Source: Burkholderia pyrrocinia | Lineage (GTDB): Bacteria; Pseudomonadota; Gammaproteobacteria; Burkholderiales; Burkholderiaceae | Reading direction: 5' to 3' | Length of the DNA: 64,000 nt | NCBI RefSeq assembly: GCF_022809715.1 | Contig: NZ_CP094461.1 | Coordinates: forward strand, 124,001 to 188,000 | Shown: piece after piece, positions 52,601-61,820 of the stretch | Numbering within the stretch: the stretch's first letter is position 1 | Layout of the letters: every line of letters starts with the position of its first letter | Program-made: the position numbers and the translations under genes | The notes under the pieces: model-generated | The model's database searches: none | What the model was told of the DNA's origin: nothing | Seen by the model: only the letters and a program-made list of their open reading frames with translations

Positions 52601-53479
52601 CTACGGCCGGTTGCGCTTGCCTGCCCCCGTGCGAGCCGCCGCTTCATCTGAAATCGTCGCGGCGAATTCGACGGCGGCCGGCATCCGGACGTCATGCATC
52701 ATCACGAATTCCGTGTCCGGCAGTTCCGGCAACCCTTCGGGCCCGGCCAGTTCGCGAAGCGTGTCGTCGATCGCACTGCGTGGCACCGGTGCGATCGCGA
52801 TGCCGGCGCGCGCGAACGTCAGGATGCCGGTGACGCTCGGGCTTTCGCATGCGATCCGGTAGCGCATGCCGGCCAGCGCGAGCGCCTTGATGGCGGCACC
52901 TCGGTACGGACACGGATCGGGAAAGCATGCGAGCGGGACATCGCCTTCCGGCAGCGGCTCGTGGCGCGCAAATGCCCAGACGAGCGGTTCCTGCCACAAC
53001 GTCGCGCCCTGGCCCGAGTGCGAACACCGGCTGCCGATCACGAGATCGAATTCGCCGTTGGCGTGCCGTCGAAACAAACTGTCGCCGATGTCGACCGTCA
53101 GATCGAGCCGCAAGCCGCGTCGCGCGGCGCTGTAGCGGCGCATCGCGTCGGGTAGCCAGCCTCCCGCGAAATCCTCCGATGCGCCGATACGCAGCTTGAT
53201 CTCGACTGCGCCGTCGGGCCCCAGCCTGGACCGGGCTTCCTCGCTCAGGTTGAGCATCGCGCGAGCGTATCCGAGCAGCGTCTCCCCATGCGCGGTGAGC
53301 GTGACGCTGCGCGTATTGCGCACGAGCAGCGCACGGCCGACCTGTTCTTCAAGACGAATGACCTGGGCGCTGACCGCGGATTGGCTGAGATTCAGCCTGC
53401 GACCGGCGCCGGTAAAGCTCCGCATGTCGGCGACCGCCACAAACGTATGAAGCAGCGCCGTGTCGAGGGGATGGCTCAT
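52601..53479 (-). CDS. LysR-family regulator
   Basis: 292 aa. Winged helix-turn-helix at residues 1-65 (LLHTFVAVADMRSFTGAGRR, then SAVSAQVIRLEEQVG), then the effector-binding domain (about 90-285). Divergent from azoR, with 132 bases between; it is probably the regulator of azoR and of itself. Confidence 0.92.
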   Translation of the reverse strand: MSHPLDTALLHTFVAVADMRSFTGAGRRLNLSQSAVSAQVIRLEEQVGRALLVRNTRSVTLTAHGETLLGYARAMLNLSEEARSRLGPDGAVEIKLRIGASEDFAGGWLPDAMRRYSAARRGLRLDLTVDIGDSLFRRHANGEFDLVIGSRCSHSGQGATLWQEPLVWAFARHEPLPEGDVPLACFPDPCPYRGAAIKALALAGMRYRIACESPSVTGILTFARAGIAIAPVPRSAIDDTLRELAGPEGLPELPDTEFVMMHDVRMPAAVEFAATISDEAAARTGAGKRNRP

Positions 53480-53495
53480 TGATCACCAGATCGGG

Positions 53496-53555
53496 TTAAT
53501 TAAATCAATTAATAGCGTTTCAAAATTATAGGCCGATTCGATAATCTGCGAATCG
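53496..53555. promoter_or_regulatory. Two inverted repeats between lysR and azoR
   Basis: TTAATT-AAATC-AATTAA (53496-53512) fits the T-N11-A form of LysR boxes and lies close to the lysR start. CGATTCG-N8-CGAATCG (53534-53555) lies toward azoR. Both are perfect and are the only symmetric sequences in this gap. Confidence 0.55.
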
Positions 53556-53611
53556 TAGTGGGCGGCCGCGCATCCCGCGCGTCGCCGTCACTCTTGGCGA
53601 GGACAGGCTCC

Positions 53612-54244
53612 ATGACACGCGTGCTCTATATCGAAGGTTCACCCAACAAGGCCTATTCGGCGTCCATCGAAGTGTGTCAGGCATTTCTCGATGCATACCG
53701 GCACGCACATCCCGATCACGAGATCCGGAAGCTCGACATCTGGGATCTGGCGATGCCCGAGTTCGACGCAGCCGCGCTGGCCGCGAAATACGCCGGATTG
53801 AGCGGAACTGCGTTGACGCCGGAACAGGCCGCGGCGTGGCAGCAGATCGAGCAGCTCGCGGCGCCGTTCCATGAAGCGGACAAGTTCCTGTTCGGTGTGC
53901 CGCTGTGGAATTTCAGTATTCCATACAAACTCAAGCACCTGATCGACGCGATCTCGCAGAAGGACGTGCTGTTCACGTTCGACGGTTCGGGTTTTGCCGG
54001 CAAGCTGGCCGGGAAAAAGGCGGCGGTCGTCTATGCGCGCGGGCTCAGCTACGAGTCGCCGGGTTCGTTTACGCCGGCCGCCGAGTTCGACCTTCAGCGC
54101 CCGTACATGGAAACCTGGCTGAAGTTCGTGGGCGTGAAAGACATCACCGGCATTGTGGTCGAGCGCACGTTGTTCGGCCCGGACGGCAAGGTCGATCGCA
54201 GCCGTGCGATCGACGAAGCTCGCGCGATTGCGCGCGCGTTCTGA
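53612..54244 (+). CDS. azoR: FMN-dependent NADH-azoreductase / NADPH:quinone reductase
   Basis: 210 aa flavodoxin-fold protein. Reduces quinones and azo dyes with NADH and FMN, protecting from thiol and quinone stress. Signs: LYIEGSPNKAYSASI (FMN phosphate loop), GVPLWNFSIPYKLKHLIDAI and the ARGLSYE loop. ATG at 53612 (GAGGACAGG upstream). Probably controlled by the divergent LysR. Confidence 0.9.
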   Translation: MTRVLYIEGSPNKAYSASIEVCQAFLDAYRHAHPDHEIRKLDIWDLAMPEFDAAALAAKYAGLSGTALTPEQAAAWQQIEQLAAPFHEADKFLFGVPLWNFSIPYKLKHLIDAISQKDVLFTFDGSGFAGKLAGKKAAVVYARGLSYESPGSFTPAAEFDLQRPYMETWLKFVGVKDITGIVVERTLFGPDGKVDRSRAIDEARAIARAF

Positions 54245-54325
54245 ATAAGGCAGCCGCGCTTCGCATCCGGCGCGTCAGCGGAACATGCCTGACGGCCGCA
54301 TGGAAGCGCGGACCGGACACGCGAA

Positions 54326-54943
54326 TCAGCGGCCGCCACGCGCGACGGCGAGCGCGATGCCGAAGCCCACGAGCAAGCCTCCGAAAGTGCGGTCGATCCA
54401 GTGGCGCAGCGACAGCAAGCGATCGCGGACGGCCGTGGCGGAGAAGCAGACGGCCACCAGGCTGAACCAGCCGGCATGCGCGAGCGCGATGAAAGCGCCG
54501 TAGCCGATCTGCACGATCAACGGCGTGTCGGGCCGGACTGCCTGCATGAACAGGCTGACGATGAACACCGTGGTTTTGGGATTCAGCACATTGGTCAGGA
54601 AACCTGTGCGCAGCGCCGCCGGATCGGACAGCGGCGCCACATTTACGGTGGGTTGTCCGGTGCTGGCCTTCGTCATCAGCATCTTCGCGCCCAGGTAGAT
54701 CAGGTAGAACGCGCCGACGAGCTTGACGGCATTGAAGAGCCACAGCGATTGGCGGATCAGCAGGCCCACGCCCAGCAGCGTGTAGCTCACATGGACCGTC
54801 ACGCCGAGCCCGATGCCCAGCGCAGTGAGCAGGCCCGATCGGCGCGACAGCATCAGGCTGTTGCGCGTGACCATCGCGAAGTCCGGCCCCGGGCTGATGA
54901 CGGCCAGCAGCGTAATGGTGACTACAACTATCAGTTCCGTCAT
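54326..54943 (-). CDS. LysE/RhtB-family amino-acid exporter
   Basis: 205 aa with six membrane helices. Family signs: LLAVISPGPDFAMVTRNSL at the start (the conserved SPGP) and GFLTNVLNPKTTVFIVSLF in the middle. Exports amino acids such as homoserine, threonine or lysine. ATG at 54943 chosen; an upstream codon at 54979 adds a hydrophilic stretch without homology. Divergent from a LysR gene by 67 bases, so regulated by it. Confidence 0.9.
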   Translation of the reverse strand: MTELIVVVTITLLAVISPGPDFAMVTRNSLMLSRRSGLLTALGIGLGVTVHVSYTLLGVGLLIRQSLWLFNAVKLVGAFYLIYLGAKMLMTKASTGQPTVNVAPLSDPAALRTGFLTNVLNPKTTVFIVSLFMQAVRPDTPLIVQIGYGAFIALAHAGWFSLVAVCFSATAVRDRLLSLRHWIDRTFGGLLVGFGIALAVARGGR

Positions 54944-55010
54944 CGCGTCGTCCTTTCGATTGATGTCGTCATGGCACAATCTTAGAGACCGTATTCCATC
55001 CGGAAAAGCG

Positions 55011-55934
55011 ATGATTTCTGACCAGAATGGTGAGATTGACTCACAACAAGTCCGTACAAACCTGCCGTCGCTGATGGCGTTGCGCTGTTTCGAGGCGGCG
55101 GCGCGTCACGAGAATTTCAGCCGTGCCGCCGACGAACTGTGCGTGACGCACGGCGCGGTCAGCCGTGCGGTGCGTCTGCTCGAAGACGACCTGGGTGTGG
55201 CGCTGTTCCAGCGGCGCAGCCGTCGTGTGTTCCTGACCGACGCGGGCCGCAAGCTGGCCCAGGCGGTGCATGACGGCCTGGGGCTGATGCGTCACGCCGC
55301 GCACGAATTGCGCACCGAGGCCGCCCGCGCGCGGCGTTGGGTTCTGTCGTGCGAGCCCACGCTGTTGATGCGTTGGCTGATCCCGCGCTGGCCGGATTTT
55401 CAGGCCCGATACGCGGGCGTCGATATCCACCTGGCCGCTGCGGGCGGGCCGTTTTCGTTCGACAGCGGCATCGACATGGCTATCCGCCGCAACGACTTTG
55501 CGTGGCCAGCTGGTTATCACGCCGAGCGTCTGTTCACCGAGAGGGTGGGGCCGGTTTGTCGGCCGGACAAAGTCGATGCGTGGTTTTCCAGTGGCCGCGA
55601 TGGTTGTTTGTTGAAGCCGGATGCTCCGCAATTGCATACGCGGACCAGACCGGACGCGTGGAAGGAATGGGCGGTGGCCGCGAATCGGCCGGCGGGGAGC
55701 GGGCGGCGGCAGATGTTCGACCATTTCTATTTCAGTCTGCAGGCGGCCGTCGCGGGGCTGGGGGTTGCCATCGGCCCCTGGCATCTCGTTCGCGACGATC
55801 TGGAAAGCGGTGTGCTGGTCGCGCCGATGGGTTTCGTGGAAGACGGCTCGCACTACTGCTTGTTGACGCCGGAACCCGTGACGGCCGGAAGCGCGCAGTC
55901 GGATCTGCTTGCGTGGTTGAAGGCAATGGTTTGA
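55011..55934 (+). CDS. LysR-family regulator, GcvA type
   Basis: 307 aa. LPSLMALRCFEAAARHENFS, then AADELCVTHGAVSRAVRLLE, the GcvA/AmpR-like helix-turn-helix; effector domain from about 105. Adjacent to and diverging from the LysE gene, it is presumably its activator (as ArgP is for ArgO). Confidence 0.9.
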   Translation: MISDQNGEIDSQQVRTNLPSLMALRCFEAAARHENFSRAADELCVTHGAVSRAVRLLEDDLGVALFQRRSRRVFLTDAGRKLAQAVHDGLGLMRHAAHELRTEAARARRWVLSCEPTLLMRWLIPRWPDFQARYAGVDIHLAAAGGPFSFDSGIDMAIRRNDFAWPAGYHAERLFTERVGPVCRPDKVDAWFSSGRDGCLLKPDAPQLHTRTRPDAWKEWAVAANRPAGSGRRQMFDHFYFSLQAAVAGLGVAIGPWHLVRDDLESGVLVAPMGFVEDGSHYCLLTPEPVTAGSAQSDLLAWLKAMV

Positions 55935-56343
55935 CGGGTGCGGAAGGGTGCTCGGAGATGGTCGGCTAACGACGAACCCGATCGGCTGCTTCCGGCTGCA
56001 GATTCAATCGGTCGTGACCTCGGGCATCTGGCCGAAAGGCGAACTTCACGCTCGCACGTCCGGGCCGCTGGTAAACTCGGGCGGCCAAGACAACTTTTCC
56101 CGGTCACATGAGCACTCGACGCACCGACGCACCTGCCAACGTCACTTCAATGATGCGCAGGCCTTTGCGCCTTGTGTGACGAGGCTGGAATCAGAAAGCT
56201 GCGCCGGAACCTACGCCAGCGAATTTCTGAAAGCCGTTGCTGTTTGTTCAGGAGCAGAAATTCGCCCGGAACGCGCCAGTCACGGCCATCGAGCAATTCC
56301 CACTTCCCTATCCGCCATACTCCATATTGTTGACGGAATTTCT
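55935..56343. other. Intergenic, no gene seen
   Basis: 409 bases upstream of the MerR gene. An open frame runs through part of it but with no recognisable family or codon bias. Sequence around 56320-56340 is AT-rich and likely contains the merR promoter (TTGTTGACGG near 56325). Confidence 0.35.
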
Positions 56344-57366
56344 ATGCCATTAACGGTTGGCATGCTTGCCCGACGTTGCGGCATTACCGTCCGCGCGTTG
56401 CACTACTACGATCAGACAGGTCTGCTGAAGCCGATCGGCCGCTCTACGTCAGGCTATCGGTTGTACGACGAAGCCAGCGTATCGACGATCAGGACGATCC
56501 AGGCGCTGCGTGGTCTGGGCCTGACACTGGATGCGATCGCGCAGATGCTGCGCAACCGGCAGCTCGCGCTGGCGGAAGTGATTGCCGAGAGCCGGCGCGC
56601 AATCGACGCTGAACTGACAAGGTTGAATGCGCTGAGCGAGCGGCTCGGGGTGCTGCAAGCGGCCTCCGATTCGGGCATGACCTGGCGCGATGCGGACTGG
56701 CCGGACACGCTCGCGTTGCTCGATCGGTATCGGGAACACTTCAACACGTCGGAAATTGCGACGATCCTTGCGCGTTGGAAGGACATGGAAGCGGCCTTGT
56801 CGACATTGTTTTCGGACGTGCGCGACGCAATGGATCGGCATGTCCCGCCGGACTCCCGCGAAGCGCAAAAGCTCGCGTATCGCTGGCTTGCCGCCGCGAT
56901 GAAATGGATGGACGGCGACATCGGTATCACGCGGCGCTGGCGGCAGTTGCATGTCGGCGCGGCGCCGGCTCCCGACCATGCAGGGCTCGATCACACGCTG
57001 ATCGCCTATATCGAACAGGCGACCCGTCTGCATCTGGCGGCCTGGCGGCGCCACCTGACGGACGACGAACTCCAGCGCCTCGACAAGACGCTGTCGGCCG
57101 AATGGATCACGCTCGGTGCAGACATCCGACGGGCGATCGCCTGCGGCGCCGACAATGGAGATTCCGCTTCGCTCGCGAGCCGCTGGCACTCGCTGCTCGA
57201 ACGAACGGCGCGCGGCGACGTCGCGCTACGCCGCAAGCTGCAACAGGCACTGCGTGACGAGCCCATTCTGCAAGCCGGCCATCCGATCGATTCCGACGTA
57301 CTCGCATGGCTGCAACGTCAGGGAGCCGTCATTGCCGACGACGGCAACGATGAGTCTGGCGCTTGA
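56344..57366 (+). CDS. MerR-family regulator with large C-terminal domain
   Basis: 340 aa. N-terminal MerR helix-turn-helix (TVGMLARRCGITVRALHYYD, then GYRLYDEASVSTIRTIQAL) and dimerisation helix to about 110. The remaining 230 residues form a large helical domain (RYREHFNTSEIATILARWKD...) like those of MerR proteins that bind drugs or fatty compounds (TipA-related); ligand unknown. Followed after 53 bases by a hydrolase gene, probably its target. Confidence 0.87.
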   Translation: MPLTVGMLARRCGITVRALHYYDQTGLLKPIGRSTSGYRLYDEASVSTIRTIQALRGLGLTLDAIAQMLRNRQLALAEVIAESRRAIDAELTRLNALSERLGVLQAASDSGMTWRDADWPDTLALLDRYREHFNTSEIATILARWKDMEAALSTLFSDVRDAMDRHVPPDSREAQKLAYRWLAAAMKWMDGDIGITRRWRQLHVGAAPAPDHAGLDHTLIAYIEQATRLHLAAWRRHLTDDELQRLDKTLSAEWITLGADIRRAIACGADNGDSASLASRWHSLLERTARGDVALRRKLQQALRDEPILQAGHPIDSDVLAWLQRQGAVIADDGNDESGA

Positions 57367-57419
57367 CCCTCACGTGGACGTCAGGGTTCATGCTGGCGTC
57401 TTTTCATCGGAGGAAGCGC

Positions 57420-58277
57420 ATGGACCCCATACCGGACGAACTGAACGAGTTCCGGATCGGTGCTCGTCCCGTTCGAGCAATGCGGCTGGACGGCGGTATC
57501 CTGGCCGCGCAGGTGGGTAACGGACCGCCAGCGGTCGTCGTACTGAATGGCGGACAAGCCTTCGTCTCGAAGGCGACCCCGCGTCGGCTGCGGCGCGACC
57601 TGCGCCGCGTTGCCGGTATCCTGCCGCCCGGCACGCCGTTCGTACTGCTCGGATATCCTGACAAGCCCGGCGCGCAATACCGGATCACCGACATCGTCGC
57701 GCATATCGCGCGCGCGATCGCCACGCATTGGCAGTGCACGACGCTCATCGGCATCTCGTTCGGAGGCGTCGTCGCGGCGCGCCTTGCGGCCGCCCATCCG
57801 GAACTCGTCTCACGACTCGTGCTGGTCTCGAGTGCGCATCGCCTGGCTCCGGACGGCTGTCGACTGGTCGAGCAGCAAATCATTCACGCGACCCGCTCCG
57901 AGTTCGTACGCCTGCTCGATACGATGTCCGGATGCTTCCGCGCGGGCTGGCGCAACCTGCTCCTGCGCGCTGCGTTGCTCGGCCGACGCCGCAGCGTCGC
58001 GTCGTCGGTCAACGCCAGACACGTCATAGTCCGCACCCTGCGCGCGTTGCGTGACGACGCACACGACGGTTCGCCGTGGCCCCGCCAGATCCGCGCAGAT
58101 ACGCTGATCGTCGGCGGCACCGCCGACCCGATCTTCGCCGACGCGGCGCGCGAAACGTCCTCGTGGGTGCCGTCGGTCACTCATCATGCGCTGCCAGGCG
58201 AAGGACATATGGTGATGATCGAGCGCCGGAGGCAGGTTGCCCGGCTCGTCCGGGACTGGCTCGATCCGCGATCCTGA
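57420..58277 (+). CDS. Alpha/beta hydrolase
   Basis: 285 aa. Nucleophile elbow GISFGGVVAARLA (Ser in GxSxG), acid Asp in GGTADPIFAD and His in PGEGHMVMIE. The oxyanion loop reads VLNGGQAFVS. GGAGGAAGC directly precedes the ATG at 57420; an earlier ATG at 57390 lacks one. Likely in an operon with the MerR gene. Substrate unknown. Confidence 0.82.
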   Translation: MDPIPDELNEFRIGARPVRAMRLDGGILAAQVGNGPPAVVVLNGGQAFVSKATPRRLRRDLRRVAGILPPGTPFVLLGYPDKPGAQYRITDIVAHIARAIATHWQCTTLIGISFGGVVAARLAAAHPELVSRLVLVSSAHRLAPDGCRLVEQQIIHATRSEFVRLLDTMSGCFRAGWRNLLLRAALLGRRRSVASSVNARHVIVRTLRALRDDAHDGSPWPRQIRADTLIVGGTADPIFADAARETSSWVPSVTHHALPGEGHMVMIERRRQVARLVRDWLDPRS

Positions 58278-58439
58278 TCTTCGCGTTCACGGTACACGTC
58301 CGGGCTCGATCGTCTCGTTGATATCCACGAGGCCAGCCCACTGTCTTGGGGATCCGTGCGTCCCCGGATTGCCGTCGTCCCCTCATGGGATTTCTGAAAC
58401 GGCTTTATAGACCATCTATTTCGTCAAAGAATCAAAATA

Positions 58440-59213
58440 ATGTCCCAGATTTTCAGCCGCTATTGCATTCCGCTCGCCACGCTGACCTTTGCTGTCACCG
58501 CACATGCCGAGAACGAATATACGCTTTCGCTTGGCGGTGGCATCGCGCCGCGCTATCAAGGCAGCAATCAGTATCGAGGCGTCATCGGGCCGTCGTTTTC
58601 CGCCGTATTTTCCAACGGCTTTTTCATCAGCTCCACAGGCGGGGCAGGCTACCGCTATACATCGCCGCACGGCATGTTCGTGTCCGCATCGATCGGCTAC
58701 GCGGGCGGGCGCAAGGATTCGAACCGTTTTAGCGGGGATGGTTCGGATTACCTGAAGGGCATGGGCAACGTGCCCGGTTCGGTGATCGCGCAGTGGCGGG
58801 CAGGCGTGCGCGACAAAGAGGGCGTCGAACTGTCGGTGACGATCGATGCCCCGATCACGCACACATCGCGCGGGTTCGCCGGACACATCGATCTGGCGGT
58901 GCCGCTGCTGCATGCGGGCAAGAATCAAATCGTCTTGACGGGAGCCGCACACGCGGCGACAGGCCGATATATGCAGACATTTTATGGCGTGACGGATGCG
59001 CAGGCGGCGTCAAGCGGATTCCGGCCGTATTCATTGACCGGCGGATTTCATGGCGCGTCGATGTCGTTCGCGTGGACGCACGCCGTGTCGCAACATTGGT
59101 CGGTTGTTGCAACGGCCGGGACATCGCGAATCCTTGGCCGCTACGGCGACAGCCCCATCGTGCAGACGCGGAGCAATTACTATGGGGGCGCAGGCATCAA
59201 TTTCCGATTCTGA
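58440..59213 (+). CDS. MipA/OmpV-family outer-membrane protein
   Basis: 257 aa. Signal peptide about 24 residues (IPLATLTFAVTAHA), then an antiparallel beta-barrel: GGGIAPRYQGSNQYRGVIGP, VFSNGFFISSTGGAGYRY, ending in Phe (NFRF) as needed by the Bam insertion machinery. Family members act as murein-enzyme scaffold (MipA) or porin-like barrels; role here unknown. A perfect terminator follows. Confidence 0.9.
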   Translation: MSQIFSRYCIPLATLTFAVTAHAENEYTLSLGGGIAPRYQGSNQYRGVIGPSFSAVFSNGFFISSTGGAGYRYTSPHGMFVSASIGYAGGRKDSNRFSGDGSDYLKGMGNVPGSVIAQWRAGVRDKEGVELSVTIDAPITHTSRGFAGHIDLAVPLLHAGKNQIVLTGAAHAATGRYMQTFYGVTDAQAASSGFRPYSLTGGFHGASMSFAWTHAVSQHWSVVATAGTSRILGRYGDSPIVQTRSNYYGGAGINFRF

Positions 59214-59218
59214 AAGAG

Positions 59219-59240
59219 GCCGGGAAATTTCCCGGCTTTT
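59219..59240 (+). terminator. Intrinsic terminator of the MipA/OmpV gene
   Basis: Perfect palindrome GCCGGGAAATTTCCCGGC (59219-59236) followed by TTTT, six bases after the stop. Confidence 0.85.
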
Positions 59241-59394
59241 ACACTGCTGTCGAATGTCTCAAAGTGGCCGGCGGCCATCTGAAGTGTTTCAGAACGGGAC
59301 TTTGGCTTGGTGATCCCGAATGGGTGCCGTGAACTTTCGCGTCTGCACTTGATGTTGCGGATTCGATCGTGCTGCTGAATGTTGGCGGGTCGAT
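59241..59394. other. Region upstream of the truncated gene
   Basis: No intact N-terminal half of the truncated nucleotidyltransferase-like gene is found here. Together with 59668-59800 it forms the rest of a 587-base stretch lacking complete genes. Confidence 0.35.
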
Positions 59395-59667
59395 ATGATG
59401 ATCGAACCTGGAACGCGCGAATGGTGGGCCTACAAGCGGGATCCGTCGATCAAGCGATCGCGTGCCGAAATGGTGATGCGAACCGCCGACGATATCCCGT
59501 ATCTGAATCCGTCCGCGGTACTGCTGTTCAAGGCCAGGGATAGGCGCCCCAAAGATCAACAGGATTTCGATAGGGCATTGCCGAAACTGCCGGTTGGCGA
59601 ACGCGCCTGGCTAGAAGGCTGTCTCGACGCTCTTCACCCCGGTAATGAATGGGCGCAGGCGCTGTAA
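59395..59667 (+). pseudogene. 5'-truncated nucleotidyltransferase-like gene
   Basis: The frame, open from about 59356, reads VDMMIEPGTREWWAYKRD, then IPYLNPSAVLLFKARDRRPK and RAWLEGCLDALHPGNEW. This is the C-terminal half of a roughly 190-residue nucleotidyltransferase-fold protein (aminoglycoside-nucleotidyltransferase-like). The N-terminal half with the catalytic acids is absent, so it is a remnant. Confidence 0.6.
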
Positions 59668-59800
59668 CGGCCATTCGTCATCTTTTTGCGTGCATTCATC
59701 GACGCGTTTTTAAATAATGATGTCCGTTGGACTGCAGTGAACATTCCCGGCACCATTGAACCTGCTTTCTTCAAACGAAGGTCAGCGACGAGGTCAAATC

Positions 59801-60133
59801 ATGCAACTTCAAACCGGCAACCTGTTCAGCGTCGAAGGGCAGCGCGGTGGCGACGAGCGGATCGACATCCTCGTCACGGGGCAGCGCCTGAATGTCGAGC
59901 GGATCGTGTCGATGGGGCACGCGAGTCCCGACGGGTTCTGGTATGACGACTCGCGCGCCGAATGGGTCGTGCTGCTGTCGGGGGCGGCCGTGCTCGAGTT
60001 CGAAGAGGGTTCGACGCGGTACGACATGCGCCCCGGCGATTACGTGCTGATCGAGCCGCATTGCCGCCATCGCGTCGCGTGGACGCATGAAGAAGAGCAA
60101 TCCGTCTGGCTTGCGATCTATTACGAACGCTGA
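59801..60133 (+). CDS. Cupin-domain protein
   Basis: 110 aa single cupin barrel. Signs: EWVVLLSGAAVLEFEEGSTR (cupin motif 1 lacking its His pair) and RPGDYVLIEPHCRHRVAWTH (motif 2, with metal His). GAGGT precedes the ATG at 59801. Function unknown. Confidence 0.82.
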   Translation: MQLQTGNLFSVEGQRGGDERIDILVTGQRLNVERIVSMGHASPDGFWYDDSRAEWVVLLSGAAVLEFEEGSTRYDMRPGDYVLIEPHCRHRVAWTHEEEQSVWLAIYYER

Positions 60134-60295
60134 AGAAAGTATCGGCGCGCGACGCAATCTGGCGATGAGCCGGCGCGCCACGCGCTGAATGAGACAAATC
60201 GCCATCAACCCGGAGCGGTCTTTGAATACCGCCGGTACCGATGCCCAATATGCCGGACAGCGCGCTGAACCGCGCGCCGGTGCGCGTCGAAAACC

Positions 60296-60595
60296 TTATT
60301 CCTGAATCAGGAATCGATTGCGATTCTTCGCATCCTTGATCCATGCGGGCGCACGGCCACGGCCGGACCAGGTTGCCCCGGTCTTCGGGTCGCGATACTT
60401 GGCCTGCACGGGGGCGGCTGCTTGCTTGGCCGACCGGCCTCGACGTACGCCGAAAATGTCCTTCTCGGTAATGCCGAATTCCGCGACCTTGGCGCGGATG
60501 TCGTCGACGATCGACTGGAATTCCGCGGCGCGCGCTGCTTCGGCTTTCTCGGCCAAAGCTTCCATTTGAGCTTTCAGTTCCTTGTAAGTTGCCAT
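60296..60595 (-). CDS. H-NS family nucleoid-associated protein
   Basis: 99 aa. Coiled-coil N-terminus (YKELKAQMEALAEKAEAARA) and C-terminal DNA-binding loop KYRDPKTGATWSGRGRAPAW. Second H-NS paralogue in the window, diverged from that at 7568 in both domains, so hetero-oligomers or separate targets are possible. Confidence 0.92.
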   Translation of the reverse strand: MATYKELKAQMEALAEKAEAARAAEFQSIVDDIRAKVAEFGITEKDIFGVRRGRSAKQAAAPVQAKYRDPKTGATWSGRGRAPAWIKDAKNRNRFLIQE

Positions 60596-60611
60596 ATATC
60601 GCTCTTGGGGT

Positions 60612-60625
60612 TGTGTGTTCACACA
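60612..60625. promoter_or_regulatory. Inverted repeat upstream of the second H-NS gene
   Basis: TGTGTG-TT-CACACA, arms 60612-60617 and 60620-60625, lies 17 bases before the H-NS start on the minus strand. Possible operator. Confidence 0.4.
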
Positions 60626-60879
60626 TGATAGCGGTTTCAATCGGAAATGATGAGGAAATTCTCTCCGACTACGAATTCCACCGGCGATATGGCGCACAAG
60701 ACTGCTTCGAACACCTGAAAAGTGCGTCGCATTTGGCGAACGCGTACATGATTGCCGAGAAGCACAAACGGTCTGGCCACGTCTCTTTGGTCGTTCGAGG
60801 CGGAGCCTATCCTTCGGGACACACCCCTGAGACTCAATTATTCTTTATCTTTTTTCGGAAGAATCGGGGAATTCACTGA
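60625..60879 (+). CDS. Hypothetical protein, doubtful
   Basis: 84 aa, MIAVSIGNDEEILSDYEFHR at the start, LFFIFFRKNRGIH at the end. Its TGA overlaps the RidA start (TGATGA), which favours coupling. Against it: no GC bias at third positions and the start lies only 29 bases from the divergent H-NS gene, where promoters are needed. Confidence 0.35.
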   Translation: MIAVSIGNDEEILSDYEFHRRYGAQDCFEHLKSASHLANAYMIAEKHKRSGHVSLVVRGGAYPSGHTPETQLFFIFFRKNRGIH

Positions 60880-61367
60880 TGAACAGAGACGATAAGCTGC
60901 GGCAGGTGGCGGCCGAATTTGGATTCGATCCGGACGAGGAGATCAGGATCGGCGGAAAGTACACGCCCGTTCTGGTCGACGGGCGCACGGCCTATATTGC
61001 CGGCCAGATTCCCCGGGTGGGAGAAGTGGTGCATTTCGTCGGCGTGGTGGGTGAAACCGTTTCGCTGGACGACGGTCGCCGCGCGGCCGGAATATCGGCG
61101 CTGCGAGCGCTGTCGCTGATCGGAAAGTATTGCGGCACGCTCGATGCGATATCGGCTGTTCCGCGCATGACCGTGTACGTGCGAAGCGCGCCCGGCTTCG
61201 CGATGCAAAGCGAAGTGGCCGACGGCGCGTCCGACGTTTTGTACGCGGTGCTCGGCGACGCGGGAGTCCATACGCGCTCTTCCGTCGGCGTGCTGCAATT
61301 GCCCAAGGGCGCGTCGGTGGAAGCGGATTTCATTTTCGCGCTGCAGCGTAGCAATACGGGAACCTGA
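60879..61367 (+). CDS. RidA/YjgF-family protein
   Basis: 162 aa. Family trimers deaminate reactive enamines/imines. Signs: RTAYIAGQIPRVGEVVHFVG, then ALRALSLIGKYCGTLDAI, and PKGASVEADFIFAL at the C-terminus (DUF1969-like YjgF subgroup). The catalytic Arg of true RidA proteins is not seen in its usual RxxVQV-type context, so activity is uncertain. Confidence 0.82.
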   Translation: MNRDDKLRQVAAEFGFDPDEEIRIGGKYTPVLVDGRTAYIAGQIPRVGEVVHFVGVVGETVSLDDGRRAAGISALRALSLIGKYCGTLDAISAVPRMTVYVRSAPGFAMQSEVADGASDVLYAVLGDAGVHTRSSVGVLQLPKGASVEADFIFALQRSNTGT

Positions 61368-61411
61368 TATATCCACGACCCGGCATGGCCGGGCCAAGGC
61401 GAGCGACTGCG

Positions 61412-61816
61412 CTACTGCACGGGCGTAAGGACCGGTGCACCTTTGTTCTTGATCAGGAACACGACGAACCTTGCCGGCTTTGTGCTGCTGGCATTTCGTC
61501 CGACCGTGTGCACGTCGTCCGGGCCTTCGTGGAACGTGTCGCCAGCGTGGAGCGTGATCTCCTTGCCGCCGTTCAGGCCCATCACGATACTGCCGTCGAG
61601 CACGTAGACAAAAGCGTGCGCATCGTGACGATGAACGGGATCGACGCTGCCGGGCGGATAATCCACGACGATCATCTGGACTTCCTTGCCCGGATACTCG
61701 GGCAACGACTGTGTGGTCAGCGGCGTGACCTTCGCTTGCGGTGCGGCGGCGACCGGCTGAACGGCCATCAGCAGCGACGATACCAGCGGCGCAAGAACAA
61801 GCATGATGCGTTTCAT
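61412..61816 (-). CDS. Exported cupin protein
   Basis: 134 aa. Signal peptide (KRIMLVLAPLVSSLLMAVQP, cleavage near VAAA). Cupin motifs PPGSVDPVHRHDAHAFVYVL (metal His-x-His, Glu replaced by Ala/Phe context) and GDTFHEGPDDVHTVG. Four bases after the AhpD-like gene, so co-transcribed with it; a link to peroxide or aldehyde stress is suggested by that partner. Confidence 0.82.
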   Translation of the reverse strand: MKRIMLVLAPLVSSLLMAVQPVAAAPQAKVTPLTTQSLPEYPGKEVQMIVVDYPPGSVDPVHRHDAHAFVYVLDGSIVMGLNGGKEITLHAGDTFHEGPDDVHTVGRNASSTKPARFVVFLIKNKGAPVLTPVQ

Positions 61817-61820
61817 GTCG

